Source: Nitrococcus sp.
GTDB lineage: Bacteria > Pseudomonadota > Gammaproteobacteria > Nitrococcales > Nitrococcaceae
Direction: 5' to 3'
Length of the DNA stretch: 11,786 bases
NCBI GenBank assembly: GCA_030452365.1
Contig: JAKDMK010000039.1
Location: forward strand, 1-11,786
The notes under the pieces are model-generated. The model made no database searches. It was not told the origin of the DNA and saw nothing but the letters and a program-made list of their open reading frames with translations. Numbering within the stretch: position 1 is the stretch's first letter; the number at the start of each line of letters is the position of its first letter. Position numbers and translations under genes: made by a program. Shown here in pieces: positions 1 through 7,516 of the stretch.

Positions 1-122
1 CTACCCACCGTGTAGGATGACCCAGGTCCATAGATATCGTGCACAGCCCCAGCCTGCCTGTGGTACCAGTAAAGGGCATGGTCTAGAGTAGCGGTTTTGC
101 ACCAGGCGTCGAGCGCTTGCAT
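1..122 (-). CDS. Possible partial CDS, unknown, running off the left edge
   Basis: An open minus-strand frame runs from an ATG at 122 to the window edge without a stop (40 codons). Its product begins MQALDAWCKTATLDHALYWY and continues with a His/Gly/Tyr-containing stretch. The composition is protein-like (several Trp and Tyr, few Arg/Ser shadow runs), but no family is recognised. No good Shine-Dalgarno precedes the ATG. A second minus-strand frame, starting at 149, stays open for 49 codons and ends at a TAG at 1-3, which weakens the case. If real, the gene is divergent from the cysteine-synthase-like gene and the two would share the short region 123-173. No function is proposed. Confidence 0.22.
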   Translation of the reverse strand, partial: MQALDAWCKTATLDHALYWYHRQAGAVHDIYGPGSSYTVG

Positions 123-173
123 CGTCCCAGCAATCAACTTTGAGCAACATATAAGGCGCGGAGGATTGCCATT

Positions 174-1154
174 ATGGAAATCTGCGACGGCTTCATAGGC
201 GCCGTCGGTAACACACCGCTGGTCCGGCTGCGCCGCCTAAGCGAAGAGACGGGTTGCGAAATTCTGGGCAAGGCAGAATTCATGAATCCAGGCGGCTCGG
301 TGAAGGACCGTGCCGCCTGGGCAATCATTCGCACGGCGGAGCGCGCGGGCACGCTGCGCCCCGGCGGAACCGTCGTGGAAGGCACGGCCGGAAACACCGG
401 CATTGGCCTTGCGCACATTTGCAATGCCCGCGGCTACCGCTGTGTCATCGTGATCCCGGAGACGCAATCCCAGGAGAAAATCGATTTGCTGGCCACTCTG
501 GGCGCAGAGGTGCGCACCGTGCCCGCCGTGCCTTACAGCGACCCGAACAATTACCAGAAGGTCGCGGGGCGTTTGGCGGAAAGCCTCGACAATGCCGTCT
601 GGGCCAATCAGTTCGACAATACGGCCAATCGCGACGGTCACTATGAGACCACCGGCGCGGAGATCTGGCGCCAGACCGAAGGCCGCCTCGACGCGTTCGT
701 AGCCTCTACCGGTACCGGCGGGACTTTGGCCGGCGTGGCCCGCTATCTCAAGGAACGGCGCCAATCCGTTCGCACCGTACTTGCCGATCCCGCCGGCAGC
801 TCACTTTATAACTATGTTATGCACGGCGAGCCCGCGGCATCGCAGGGCAACTCCATCTCCGAGGGTATCGGCAGCAGCCGGGTGACGCGCAACCTGGAGG
901 GAACCCCTATTGACGAGGCGCTGGTCGTGCCGGATCAGGAAGCGGTCCCCATGGTGTATCGACTGCTGCGCGAAGAGGGGCTTTTCATCGGCAGCTCGAC
1001 CGGGGTGAATGTAGCCGCCGCGGTACGCCTGGCGAGGCGATTGGGCCCTGGACACACAATCGTTACGGTGCTCTGTGACGGTGGCGGGCGCTACTACTCC
1101 CGGTTATTCAATGTCGCGTGGCTAGCCGAGAAGGGGCTCAGCGCGGACGGCTGA
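174..1154 (+). CDS. Cysteine synthase-like PLP enzyme (CysK/CysM family)
   Basis: This is a fold-type II PLP enzyme of 326 residues, close to the usual O-acetylserine sulfhydrylase length of about 310-330. The family makes L-cysteine from O-acetyl-L-serine and sulfide in the cytoplasm. The PLP-binding lysine is K44 in NPGGSVKDRA (38-47). The substrate-binding loop is EGTAGNTGIGLA at 69-80, where classical CysK has EPTSGNTGIALA. The PLP-phosphate loop STGTGGT is at 178-184. GSSTG (273-277) and a C-terminal CDGGGRYYS (301-309) replace the SSGERYLS-type end of enterobacterial CysK; they resemble the alphaproteobacterial-type group. GGAGG at 160-164 lies 9 nt before the ATG, supporting this start. 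The next gene follows after 13 nt, so the two are probably cotranscribed. Family is certain; cysteine synthase itself is likely, but related enzymes (cystathionine beta-synthase-like or other beta-replacement enzymes) cannot be excluded. Confidence 0.88.
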   Translation: MEICDGFIGAVGNTPLVRLRRLSEETGCEILGKAEFMNPGGSVKDRAAWAIIRTAERAGTLRPGGTVVEGTAGNTGIGLAHICNARGYRCVIVIPETQSQEKIDLLATLGAEVRTVPAVPYSDPNNYQKVAGRLAESLDNAVWANQFDNTANRDGHYETTGAEIWRQTEGRLDAFVASTGTGGTLAGVARYLKERRQSVRTVLADPAGSSLYNYVMHGEPAASQGNSISEGIGSSRVTRNLEGTPIDEALVVPDQEAVPMVYRLLREEGLFIGSSTGVNVAAAVRLARRLGPGHTIVTVLCDGGGRYYSRLFNVAWLAEKGLSADG

Positions 1155-1167
1155 GTTACTGCCTTTT

Positions 1168-2703
1168 ATGGATGCCTTGGGCGAACATCACCGCCGGGTG
1201 GCGGCCTTACAGCGCCCGCATGCCTGGCCCCATTCGGTGGAGAGCGTCGAGATCATCGAGACGCATATCTCCACTGTCCTCCTCGGCGGTGATTATGCCT
1301 ATAAGCTCAAGAAGCCCGTCAACCTTGGGTTCCTCGATTTCACGCGGCTGGATCGACGACACTATTACTGCAACGAGGAGGTTCGGCTCAACCGCCGCAT
1401 GGCCCCCGGAGTCTATCTGGATGTGGTGCCTGTGACCGAGGATTCGGCCGGCCTACGCATCGGCGGTGATGCCGAAGTGGTGGACTGGGCGGTCAAGATG
1501 CGGCGCTTTCCGCAGTCAGCGCTGCTTGGCAACCGCATCCAATGCGCTGGACCTGAGCCCGAGCTGATCGAGCGCTTGGCCGACAAGCTCGCCGACTTCC
1601 ACGCCGATTCGGCCATTGCCACGGATACCCGCTATGGCGCCGCAGAGGGGATTAGTGAGCGCGCACTCGCGAATTTCGATGTCCTGGCGCACAGCTTCGC
1701 GGCGCAGGGAGCTCGGCTAAAGCGGCTGCAGAGCTGGACGCAAGAGGCGGCACAACGCCTCGCTCCGGTGTTCGGCGAGCGCCAACGTCAAGGCCATGTG
1801 CGCGAGTGCCATGGTGATTTGCACCTGGACAATATCATTGTCTGGGAGGGTGAGCTTGCCGCCTTCGATTGCATCGAGTTCGCTCCGGAGCTGCGCTGGA
1901 TCGATACGGCCAATGACATCGCCTTCACGGTCATGGACCTGCATTTCCGTGCCCAACCGGCTGCGGCCCACCATCTGCTCAATGCCTATCTCGAGCGTAG
2001 CGGCGATTACGATGCCCTTAGAGTAATCCCGTTCTACAGTGTTTACCGAGCTCTGGTACGCGCAAAGATCGACACCCTGTTGCTCGCAGATAACCGGACG
2101 CCCGAAGCTCAGCAGAAAATCACGGCGCGTGTGGAGCGCTATCTTGCTCTGGCCGAGCAATTGGCGCGCCCGGCTGCCGCCGAGCTAGTGATTACCTTCG
2201 GTGTGAGCGGCTCCGGCAAGAGCACCGCCGCGCAAGCACTGGTCGAGCGCTTCGGTTGTATCCGTCTGCGCTCGGATGTCGAGCGCAAGCGCCTTTTGGG
2301 CCTCGGCAAGCATGCGCGCACCGGGTCCGCGCTCGGCAGCGGCGCCTACACGCGCGAGCAAACCGAGCAAACCTATGCGCGACTGCACGCGCTCGCTGAC
2401 GGTGTTTTGCGCGCCGGTTATGTGCCGGTCGTCGACGCGAGCTTCCTCTATCGAGCGCAGCGCCGCTGCTTCGCCGGGCTGGCCGCTAAGCGGCATGCCG
2501 CATTCGCGATTCTCGCCCTAGACGCGCCCGCGGATGAGCTGCTCATCCGGCTCGCCCAGAGACGCGCCGGCGCTCGTGATGCATCCGAGGCCGACTTGGA
2601 TGTTCTCGATCAGCAACTTCAACAATGTGAACCCTTGGATGCGACTGAGCGTGTCAGCGCCGTGACTCCGCGGGAGATACTGAGTCATCCGCTTGGCGGA
2701 TAA
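1168..2703 (+). CDS. Bifunctional aminoglycoside phosphotransferase-like / P-loop kinase-like protein
   Basis: The 511-residue product has two kinase-like halves, as in the widespread fusion of COG2187 (aminoglycoside phosphotransferase-like) with COG0645 (predicted P-loop kinase). In the N-terminal half, YKLKKPV (45-51) could hold the ATP-binding lysine, HGDLHLDN (215-222) is the catalytic loop, and FDCIEF (233-238) is the metal-binding DFG-like segment. In the C-terminal half, GVSGSGKST (345-353) is a Walker A motif, followed by LRSDVERKRLLG (367-378), typical of zeta-toxin/gluconate-kinase-like small-molecule kinases, and VVDASF (421-426). The substrate is unknown; family names mentioning aminoglycosides do not imply antibiotic resistance here. 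The start lies 13 nt after the previous stop and has no strong Shine-Dalgarno, so translation may depend on coupling. The N-terminus aligns with the family pattern (ALQRPHAWPHSVE then ETHIS), which supports the ATG at 1168. Expected cytoplasmic. Confidence 0.85.
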   Translation: MDALGEHHRRVAALQRPHAWPHSVESVEIIETHISTVLLGGDYAYKLKKPVNLGFLDFTRLDRRHYYCNEEVRLNRRMAPGVYLDVVPVTEDSAGLRIGGDAEVVDWAVKMRRFPQSALLGNRIQCAGPEPELIERLADKLADFHADSAIATDTRYGAAEGISERALANFDVLAHSFAAQGARLKRLQSWTQEAAQRLAPVFGERQRQGHVRECHGDLHLDNIIVWEGELAAFDCIEFAPELRWIDTANDIAFTVMDLHFRAQPAAAHHLLNAYLERSGDYDALRVIPFYSVYRALVRAKIDTLLLADNRTPEAQQKITARVERYLALAEQLARPAAAELVITFGVSGSGKSTAAQALVERFGCIRLRSDVERKRLLGLGKHARTGSALGSGAYTREQTEQTYARLHALADGVLRAGYVPVVDASFLYRAQRRCFAGLAAKRHAAFAILALDAPADELLIRLAQRRAGARDASEADLDVLDQQLQQCEPLDATERVSAVTPREILSHPLGG

Positions 2704-2731
2704 GCTTGTATACCCCAGCTGAAGGGCAATT

Positions 2732-2761
2732 GTTGGGGTTCGCGAGCTCACCCCAACCTAC
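2732..2761 (-). repeat. REP-like hairpin with GTAG head (element D, GTTGGGGT type)
   Basis: GTTGGGGT (2732-2739) and ACCCCAAC (2750-2757) form a perfect 8-bp inverted repeat around a 10-nt loop containing GAGCTC. Read on the minus strand, the hairpin is preceded by the tetranucleotide GTAG (plus-strand CTAC, 2758-2761). A GTAG head followed by a hairpin is the hallmark of REP sequences mobilised by RAYT (TnpA-REP) transposases. It lies 28 nt beyond the stop of the kinase-like gene and might also act as a 3' RNA stabiliser; there is no T-run to make it a classic terminator. Confidence 0.6.
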
Positions 2762-2812
2762 CGAGTTTGTCGAAAGTGGAAAGGCATGCGGCGCTAGAGC
2801 GCGATTCACTGC

Positions 2813-2841
2813 GGTGGATGCGCTGCGCTTATCCACCCTAC
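2813..2841 (-). repeat. REP-like hairpin with GTAG head (element C, GGTGGAT type)
   Basis: On the minus strand the element is GTAG (plus 2838-2841) followed by a hairpin at 2837-2813: a GGTGGAT/ATCCACC outer stem, a 2-nt AA bulge, a GCG/CGC inner stem and a 3-nt loop. All 29 nt are identical to the reverse complement of element A at 7562-7590, about 4.7 kb away. A perfect match between non-coding sites at this distance marks a dispersed repeat and not chance. The GTAG head also supplies a TAG stop to the small frame 2838-2984. Confidence 0.75.
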
Positions 2842-2984
2842 AGCGCTGCTGCGCCGACGCGCTCGCGCGAAGCCACCAGGGCCGAGCCACAGTCCAGTAG
2901 CAGGGTTTCGACATGGCCGTTGGCATTGGCGTCCACTTGGATGGGCATGCCAAATCGCTTCAACCCAAGCTGCGCAAAAGCGGA
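2838..2984 (-). pseudogene. Possible 3' remnant of an unidentified gene
   Basis: A GC-rich minus-strand frame is open from just after an in-frame TAG at 2985-2987 to a TAG at 2838-2840. From an internal ATG (2948) it reads MPIQVDANANGHVETLLLDC followed by GSALVASRERVGAAAL. It looks more like coding sequence than the surrounding shadow frames, but I do not recognise the family. It begins where the AT-rich sulfotransferase sequence ends and it overlaps that gene's last codons in another frame. The simplest reading is the C-terminal remainder of a gene whose 5' part was replaced when the sulfotransferase segment arrived. A short intact 36-residue gene or pure chance are alternatives. Confidence 0.3.
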
Positions 2985-3985
2985 CTACTATCGTGATAGA
3001 GCGCGCCCTTACCGGTTGAGTCATACACGGAATATATATCGATTTCAAACTTATCCAAAATTTTGGCGGCCGAACTTATCATATTTTGATCAACCTTGGC
3101 CTTCCAACCGAAAATCAACCTATCACGATCTGCCAAACTATAATTCCCGGTGCGCAACTTTTTAGAAGAGTGCGAAGGTATGCTGACAGACTTATACATT
3201 TTGCTTCTATCTTTCAGATTCAGCCTTTCTGAAAGATAATTGATACAAGTCGTCGGATCGGATACGAGTTCCTCGTAGGAAAGAAATGTCCACTCTGGTC
3301 TTAAATCCTTTAAGCGCAGCGGTACTAGATTTTCCAGGCACCAGTTGAGGATCAACCGTTCAAAAAAGGTCCCGTTCTTATAGATATCCCAACTATACGA
3401 AATTAACGACTCATTCATATATGTGGATATGAATACTTCATCTTGGAGGTACGCTCGGCTATTATCCCCCCAGCCGTACGCTCTGCCATTGAGCCCTCGG
3501 CCTTGTTCCATAATAGATAGCGCTACAGGGATAGGATGTCGCACATAATATACAATGTCCACGCTAAATCTTTGAGCGATCCAATCAATCAATGGCTTTG
3601 CATACAATATCTTGAGAAGGATCCTATCGAATACGAAATCAAACTCACTTTGCCATATTCTCCATGGATTGGAGACATCTGTCTTTCCGCAAAATATCCG
3701 ATTCAAATATCGCTGTATAACTAACTCTTCTTCTTCGTCAAGAGAAATAAATTGACTTTTTTCTTTTGGCGGCAGTTGGCGGATTTGCTCACAGGAAGCA
3801 CCAAAAAAAGAAAACGGCTCGTCATAGTACCGCACCCCTTTATTTTGGCTTAGTATTTGCGTCAGATGAGTGCTGCCACCCCTCCTCTGAGCAAATAAGC
3901 ATATTGGTTTATTCTCTCTTGTACCATCGTAACGGGTTATCGACCAGAGCACTTTTTTTAGTATCAACTTCCCTGTCGGACTCAT
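2960..3985 (-). CDS. Sulfotransferase family protein, AT-rich and probably acquired
   Basis: The 341-residue product resembles PAPS-dependent sulfotransferases, which move a sulfuryl group from PAPS to a sugar or other acceptor. AQRRGGST (32-39) matches the 5'-phosphosulfate-binding loop just after the first beta strand. DIVYYVRHP (143-151) matches the 3'-phosphate-binding strand and loop, and LSYEELVSDP (235-244) is a common late family motif. No signal peptide or membrane span is evident, so it should act in the cytoplasm, perhaps on a lipid-linked or nucleotide-linked glycan. The ATG at 3985 is preferred over the TTG at 3991 because GAGGGA (3992-3997) sits 6 nt upstream of it. The gene follows rfbD by 82 nt on the same strand. 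Its base composition is visibly AT-rich with many A/T-ending codons, unlike every neighbour, indicating horizontal transfer. The last few codons lie in GC-rich flanking sequence. The acceptor is unknown. Confidence 0.75.
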   Translation of the reverse strand: MSPTGKLILKKVLWSITRYDGTRENKPICLFAQRRGGSTHLTQILSQNKGVRYYDEPFSFFGASCEQIRQLPPKEKSQFISLDEEEELVIQRYLNRIFCGKTDVSNPWRIWQSEFDFVFDRILLKILYAKPLIDWIAQRFSVDIVYYVRHPIPVALSIMEQGRGLNGRAYGWGDNSRAYLQDEVFISTYMNESLISYSWDIYKNGTFFERLILNWCLENLVPLRLKDLRPEWTFLSYEELVSDPTTCINYLSERLNLKDRSKMYKSVSIPSHSSKKLRTGNYSLADRDRLIFGWKAKVDQNMISSAAKILDKFEIDIYSVYDSTGKGALYHDSSPLLRSLG

Positions 3986-3991
3986 AAACAA

Positions 3992-3997
3992 TCCCTC
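3992..3997 (-). promoter_or_regulatory. Ribosome-binding site fixing the sulfotransferase start
   Basis: On the minus strand GAGGGA lies 6 nt before the ATG at 3985 and directly abuts the alternative TTG at 3991. This spacing makes the ATG the likely start and removes two residues from the longest frame. Confidence 0.6.
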
Positions 3998-4067
3998 GGT
4001 TGCAATGGAAGAACCTGCTTACGATCTTCTCAGCAGCAGGACGAGGGGTGAGTAGTTACTGATCGGG

Positions 4068-4940
4068 TTAACGCTCGCTGGAAACCTCCGCCAGTGCAGC
4101 CAAAGTATCGGCCAGGGCGGTGCGCCAGTGCGGCGCGGTCAAACCCAGCTCGCGCCAAGTATCCGTCTTGTCGAGCACACTGAAAGCCGGCCGCGGCGCG
4201 GGGGTCGGATACGCGCTGCTCGGCACCGGAAGTACAGCCATAGGGCGCGGCAGCAAGCCCAAGGGCAGCGCGGTTTGCTGAATCGCTACGGCGAAGTCAT
4301 ACCAGCTCGCCACCCCGGCATCCGTCCAGTGATGCATCCCGGTCAGCCTCCTCTCTATAGCTCGCCAGATGGCCTGGGCAAGACCCGCCACGGCCGTGGG
4401 CGTACCGATCTGATCATCCACAACCTGCAGCTCCTCGCGCGTGCGCATGAGCCGCAGCATGCTGCGCACGAAATTGCTCCCCGCGCCCCCATAGAGCCAG
4501 GCGGTGCGCAAGATGAGCGCATCCGCCTTGACCGCCTGCACCGCCTGCTCCCCGGCAAGCTTGCTGGCCCCATACACGTTCAGCGGATTGGGCGTGCTCT
4601 GTGTGGTGTAGGGGCGGCCCTGAGCGCCGTCGAAGACGAAATCGGTGGAGAAGTGAACCAGCCCGCAGCCGAGATCGCGCGCCGCCTGCGCCATGTGTGC
4701 CGCGCCCATGGTGTTGACCGCATAAGCAGCGTCGCGGTCCGTCTCCGCCTTATCGACGGCGGTGTAGGCGGCGGCATTGACGATGACCTCCGGCTCCATG
4801 GCAAGCACGCGCCGCACGCTCTCCCCCCGCGTCACGTCGAGCTCGTCATAGCCGCACAGAAGTAGTTGCGCAGCGGCGGGCGCCTGCCGCGTCAGCGCCT
4901 GACCAAGCTGCCCGCTCGCACCCGTGATGAGCACCTTCAT
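4068..4940 (-). CDS. rfbD: dTDP-4-dehydrorhamnose reductase
   Basis: RfbD (RmlD) reduces dTDP-4-dehydro-L-rhamnose to dTDP-L-rhamnose with NAD(P)H, the last step of the pathway. The 290-residue length is normal for the family. It is an extended short-chain dehydrogenase: the Rossmann glycine motif GASGQLG is at 7-13, NAAAYTAVDKAE at 55-66, STDFVFDG at 98-105 carries the catalytic Thr, and the YxxxK pair is Y123/K127 in YGASK. DDQIGTPT at 175-182 and the late RPAFSVLDKT (250-259) are further RmlD signatures. Its ATG overlaps the rfbC stop as ATGA (4937-4940), so translation is probably coupled. It is the last rhamnose gene before the sulfotransferase. Confidence 0.96.
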   Translation of the reverse strand: MKVLITGASGQLGQALTRQAPAAAQLLLCGYDELDVTRGESVRRVLAMEPEVIVNAAAYTAVDKAETDRDAAYAVNTMGAAHMAQAARDLGCGLVHFSTDFVFDGAQGRPYTTQSTPNPLNVYGASKLAGEQAVQAVKADALILRTAWLYGGAGSNFVRSMLRLMRTREELQVVDDQIGTPTAVAGLAQAIWRAIERRLTGMHHWTDAGVASWYDFAVAIQQTALPLGLLPRPMAVLPVPSSAYPTPAPRPAFSVLDKTDTWRELGLTAPHWRTALADTLAALAEVSSER

Positions 4941-5485
4941 GGAAACAGCTCCGCCTCGCGCAAAGCCGTCCCAGCGCGATCCTTCGCGGAGAGCAAAGGC
5001 GCGGCGTGGGTCGGGATGGGCCAGATTATGCCAAGCTCGGGGTCATCCCAGCGGATCGTGCGCTCGTGCTGCGGCGCCCAAAAATCCGTGCACTTGTAGG
5101 CGAACTCGGCATGATCCGCGCTCACGTAAAAGCCGTGAGCAAAGCCGGGCGGTACCCACAACATGTGCTTGTTCTCGGCGGACAACTCGACCCCCACCCA
5201 CTCACCGAAGCTCGGCGAGCTGCGGCGCAGATCGACCGCAACGTCGAATACGCCGCCCGAGGTCACTCGCACGAGCTTGCCCTGGGGCTGGCGGATCTGG
5301 TAGTGCAAGCCGCGCAGGATGCCTTGCAGAGAGCGGCTGTGATTATCCTGCACGAAATGCACGTTGAGTCCCGCCTCCTCGAATTTACGCTCATGCCAGG
5401 TCTCCATGAAGTAGCCTCGCGCATCCCCCGCTACGCGGGGCTTGATGAGGATGACATCCGGAATGCGCATGCGTATGAACTCCAT
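4937..5485 (-). CDS. rfbC: dTDP-4-dehydrorhamnose 3,5-epimerase
   Basis: RfbC (RmlC) epimerises dTDP-4-dehydro-6-deoxy-D-glucose at C3 and C5, the third step to dTDP-L-rhamnose. It is a small cupin protein. From the ATG at 5485 it has 182 residues, the usual size, and its N-terminus (MEFIRMRIPDVILIKP) aligns with the family pattern MxxxxxxIPDVxxIxP. A longer TTG start at 5500 would overlap the rfbA stop and adds five residues that do not fit. DARGYFMETW is at 21-30, the catalytic His is H61 in LRGLHYQ, VPPGFAHGF is at 111-119, and YKCTDFW (130-136) includes the conserved aromatic/acid segment. It lies 11 nt after rfbA and overlaps rfbD by 4 nt. Confidence 0.95.
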   Translation of the reverse strand: MEFIRMRIPDVILIKPRVAGDARGYFMETWHERKFEEAGLNVHFVQDNHSRSLQGILRGLHYQIRQPQGKLVRVTSGGVFDVAVDLRRSSPSFGEWVGVELSAENKHMLWVPPGFAHGFYVSADHAEFAYKCTDFWAPQHERTIRWDDPELGIIWPIPTHAAPLLSAKDRAGTALREAELFP

Positions 5486-5496
5486 ACGAGCCCCAC

Positions 5497-6390
5497 TCAA
5501 AATACGGGTTCACTCAGGATGCGCAGCAGATACTGGCCGTAATCGCTTTTTGCCAATGGCTCGGCCAGCCTGTGCACTTGTTCAGCATCAACGTAGCCCA
5601 TACGGTAGGCAGTTTCCTCCGGAGAGGCGACCTGCAGACCCTGGCGTGTTTCTATGGTTTCGATAAAGGCGCTGGCGCGGGCGAGCGACTCATGCGTGCC
5701 GGTGTCGAGCCAGGCGAACCCCCGGCCCATCACCACTACTGAAAGGCGCCCCTGCTCGAGATAGGCCTGATTGACATCGGTGATCTCAAGCTCCCCGCGC
5801 GCCGACGGGCGCACGCCCTTGGCAATCTCGACCACCGCGGAATCGTAGAAGTACAAACCCGTGACCGCGTAGCGCGAACGGGGCCTGACCGGCTTTTCCT
5901 CCAGGCTGACGGCGCGACCGTCGGCGTCGAACTCGACTACGCCGTAGCGCTGCGGGTCGTTGACGGGGTAGGCAAAAATAGTGGCGCCCTCCTCCTGATG
6001 CGCGGCTTTTCTGACCAGCTCTCTCAGCTCGTGTCCCTGAAAGACGTTATCACCCAAAACAAGCGCGCAGGGCTGCCCTTCGATAAACCGCTCACCGATC
6101 AAAAGCGCTTGCGCGAGCCCTTCCGGGCGTGGCTGCACCTGGTAGCTAATGCTTACACCCCACTGCTCGCCATCGCCCAGCAATTTCTCGAACAAGGGGG
6201 TGTGCTCGGGCGTTGATATGAGCAGAAACTCGCGAATCCCCGCCAACATGAGCGTAGTGAGCGGGTAATAAATCATCGGCTTGTCGTAGATCGGCAGGAG
6301 CTGCTTGGAAATAGCGTTAGTGATCGGGTACAGGCGGGTGCCGGCCCCGCCCGCCAGAATGAGCCCCTTGCGCTGCGCCCGAGTCGCCAT
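5497..6390 (-). CDS. rfbA: Glucose-1-phosphate thymidylyltransferase
   Basis: RfbA (RmlA) joins glucose-1-phosphate and dTTP to give dTDP-glucose, the first and regulated step of rhamnose synthesis; family members are commonly feedback-inhibited by dTDP-L-rhamnose. The product has 297 residues from the ATG at 6390. The nucleotide-binding motif GGAGTRLYP is at 14-22, the LGDN metal/sugar-nucleotide motif at 112-115, EKP at 165-167, ITDVN at 203-207 and WLDTGTHES at 227-235. A longer open frame reaches 6489, but those 33 codons lie inside the 3' end of rfbB and look unlike RfbA. The chosen ATG is 2 nt beyond the rfbB stop. All catalytic motifs are present. Confidence 0.96.
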   Translation of the reverse strand: MATRAQRKGLILAGGAGTRLYPITNAISKQLLPIYDKPMIYYPLTTLMLAGIREFLLISTPEHTPLFEKLLGDGEQWGVSISYQVQPRPEGLAQALLIGERFIEGQPCALVLGDNVFQGHELRELVRKAAHQEEGATIFAYPVNDPQRYGVVEFDADGRAVSLEEKPVRPRSRYAVTGLYFYDSAVVEIAKGVRPSARGELEITDVNQAYLEQGRLSVVVMGRGFAWLDTGTHESLARASAFIETIETRQGLQVASPEETAYRMGYVDAEQVHRLAEPLAKSDYGQYLLRILSEPVF

Positions 6391-6392
6391 GA

Positions 6393-7478
6393 TCACGCCC
6401 CCCGTCCAGGCAGAGCTGCCATCCGGCCATGAGCCTCTTGCAAGCCAAGGCGCGCGCCATCGTACTTCGCGGCGAGCCGGCTGCACCAATCCGGGCGCTC
6501 CAGATACCAGCGCACGGTTTTCTCGAGCCCGGAATCAAAGCTCTCCCGTGGGTACCAGCCCAGCTCGCGACGCACCTTGGTGGCGTCGATAGCGTAGCGG
6601 AAATCATGACCGGGGCGGTCGGGCACGAATTCGACGAGGCGCGTGTAGGATTGCGCGCGCGGTTTGAGGCGATCGAGCTGCGCGCACAGTGTCTCCACCA
6701 CCTGCAGGTTGGTGCGCTCGGCGTTGCTGCCGATATTGTAGCTCTCACCCACGCCGCCGCGGGTCAACACGCAAACTAGGGCACGGGCATGGTCTTCGAC
6801 GAACAGCCACTCCCGCACATTGCGCCCGTCGCCGTAGATGGGCAGTGAGAGACCGGAAAGCGCGCGGGTGATCTGCAGCGGAATGAGCTTTTCCGGGAAC
6901 TGATACGGCCCGTAGTTGTTGCTGCAATTGCTGAGCACAATCGGAAGGCCATAGGTATGATGCCAGGCGCGGACCAAGTGATCGGATGAGGCTTTGCTGG
7001 CCGCATAGGGTGAGTTGGGCCGATACGGGCTTGCTTCCGTGAAGCAGCCGCTCTCACCCAAAGTGCCAAAGACCTCATCGGTCGATATGTGATGGAAGCG
7101 AAAGCGCTCTTGTTTGTCTGGCGAGATCTGCGCCCAATAAGCCCTTACGACTTCGAGCAGGCAGTACGTCCCATGGATATTGGTGCGGATGAACTCGGCC
7201 GGTCCATCGATGGAGCGGTCCACATGCGATTCCGCCGCCAAGTGCATGACCGCGTCCGGCTTTTCTCTGGAGAAGAGCGAGCGCAGTGCGGCTGCATCTC
7301 TGATGTCGGTACGATAGAAGCGGTAGCGCGGGTCTTGAGCCACCGCGGCCACCGTGCTCGGATCGCCGGCATAGGTCAGCGCATCCACGTTGATCACGCA
7401 ATGCTCGGTTTCTCCGATCAGATGACGCACCAGCGCCGAGCCGATGAACCCCGCGCCGCCGGTAACGAGAATCTTCAC
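6393..7478 (-). CDS. rfbB: dTDP-glucose 4,6-dehydratase
   Basis: RfbB (RmlB) converts dTDP-glucose to dTDP-4-dehydro-6-deoxy-glucose with tightly bound NAD+, the second step of the pathway. The 361-residue product has the NAD-binding motif GGAGFIG (7-13), [11 protein letters not shown] (80-90), the catalytic T133-D134-E135 of STDEVFG, and Y158/K162 in [22 protein letters not shown] (186-200) and [15 protein letters not shown] (216-230) are typical. The start is the GTG at 7478, giving the standard [13 protein letters not shown] opening, with a strong GGGAGGTG just upstream. The open frame extends to an ATG at 7511, but those residues do not match the family. It is the first rhamnose gene and is separated from the wecA-like gene by 187 nt of repeats. 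Confidence 0.96.
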   Translation of the reverse strand: MKILVTGGAGFIGSALVRHLIGETEHCVINVDALTYAGDPSTVAAVAQDPRYRFYRTDIRDAAALRSLFSREKPDAVMHLAAESHVDRSIDGPAEFIRTNIHGTYCLLEVVRAYWAQISPDKQERFRFHHISTDEVFGTLGESGCFTEASPYRPNSPYAASKASSDHLVRAWHHTYGLPIVLSNCSNNYGPYQFPEKLIPLQITRALSGLSLPIYGDGRNVREWLFVEDHARALVCVLTRGGVGESYNIGSNAERTNLQVVETLCAQLDRLKPRAQSYTRLVEFVPDRPGHDFRYAIDATKVRRELGWYPRESFDSGLEKTVRWYLERPDWCSRLAAKYDGARLGLQEAHGRMAALPGRGA

Positions 7479-7483
7479 GCGAG

Positions 7484-7491
7484 CACCTCCC
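7484..7491 (-). promoter_or_regulatory. Ribosome-binding site fixing the GTG start of rfbB
   Basis: The minus-strand sequence GGGAGGTG (7491 down to 7484) is followed 5 nt later by the GTG at 7478. It is the best Shine-Dalgarno match on the minus strand of this window and rules out the longer ATG start at 7511, which would place this site inside the gene. Confidence 0.8.
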
Positions 7492-7516
7492 TGTAAAGCC
7501 GCTGCCATCAATTCCC

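Noticed and set aside
2706..3165. Plus-strand open frames across the region after the kinase-like gene
   Set aside because: They read through REP-like hairpins and the antisense of the sulfotransferase gene; no coding signal.
4128..4865. Long plus-strand open frame of 245 codons opposite rfbD
   Set aside because: Arg/His/Gly-rich antisense shadow of a confidently identified gene, a common effect of high GC; no ribosome-binding site or recognisable motif.
5426..5440. Perfect palindrome CCCCGC-TAC-GCGGGG
   Set aside because: It lies inside rfbC over conserved codons near DARGYF; no GTAG head and no reason to see it as a repeat or terminator.
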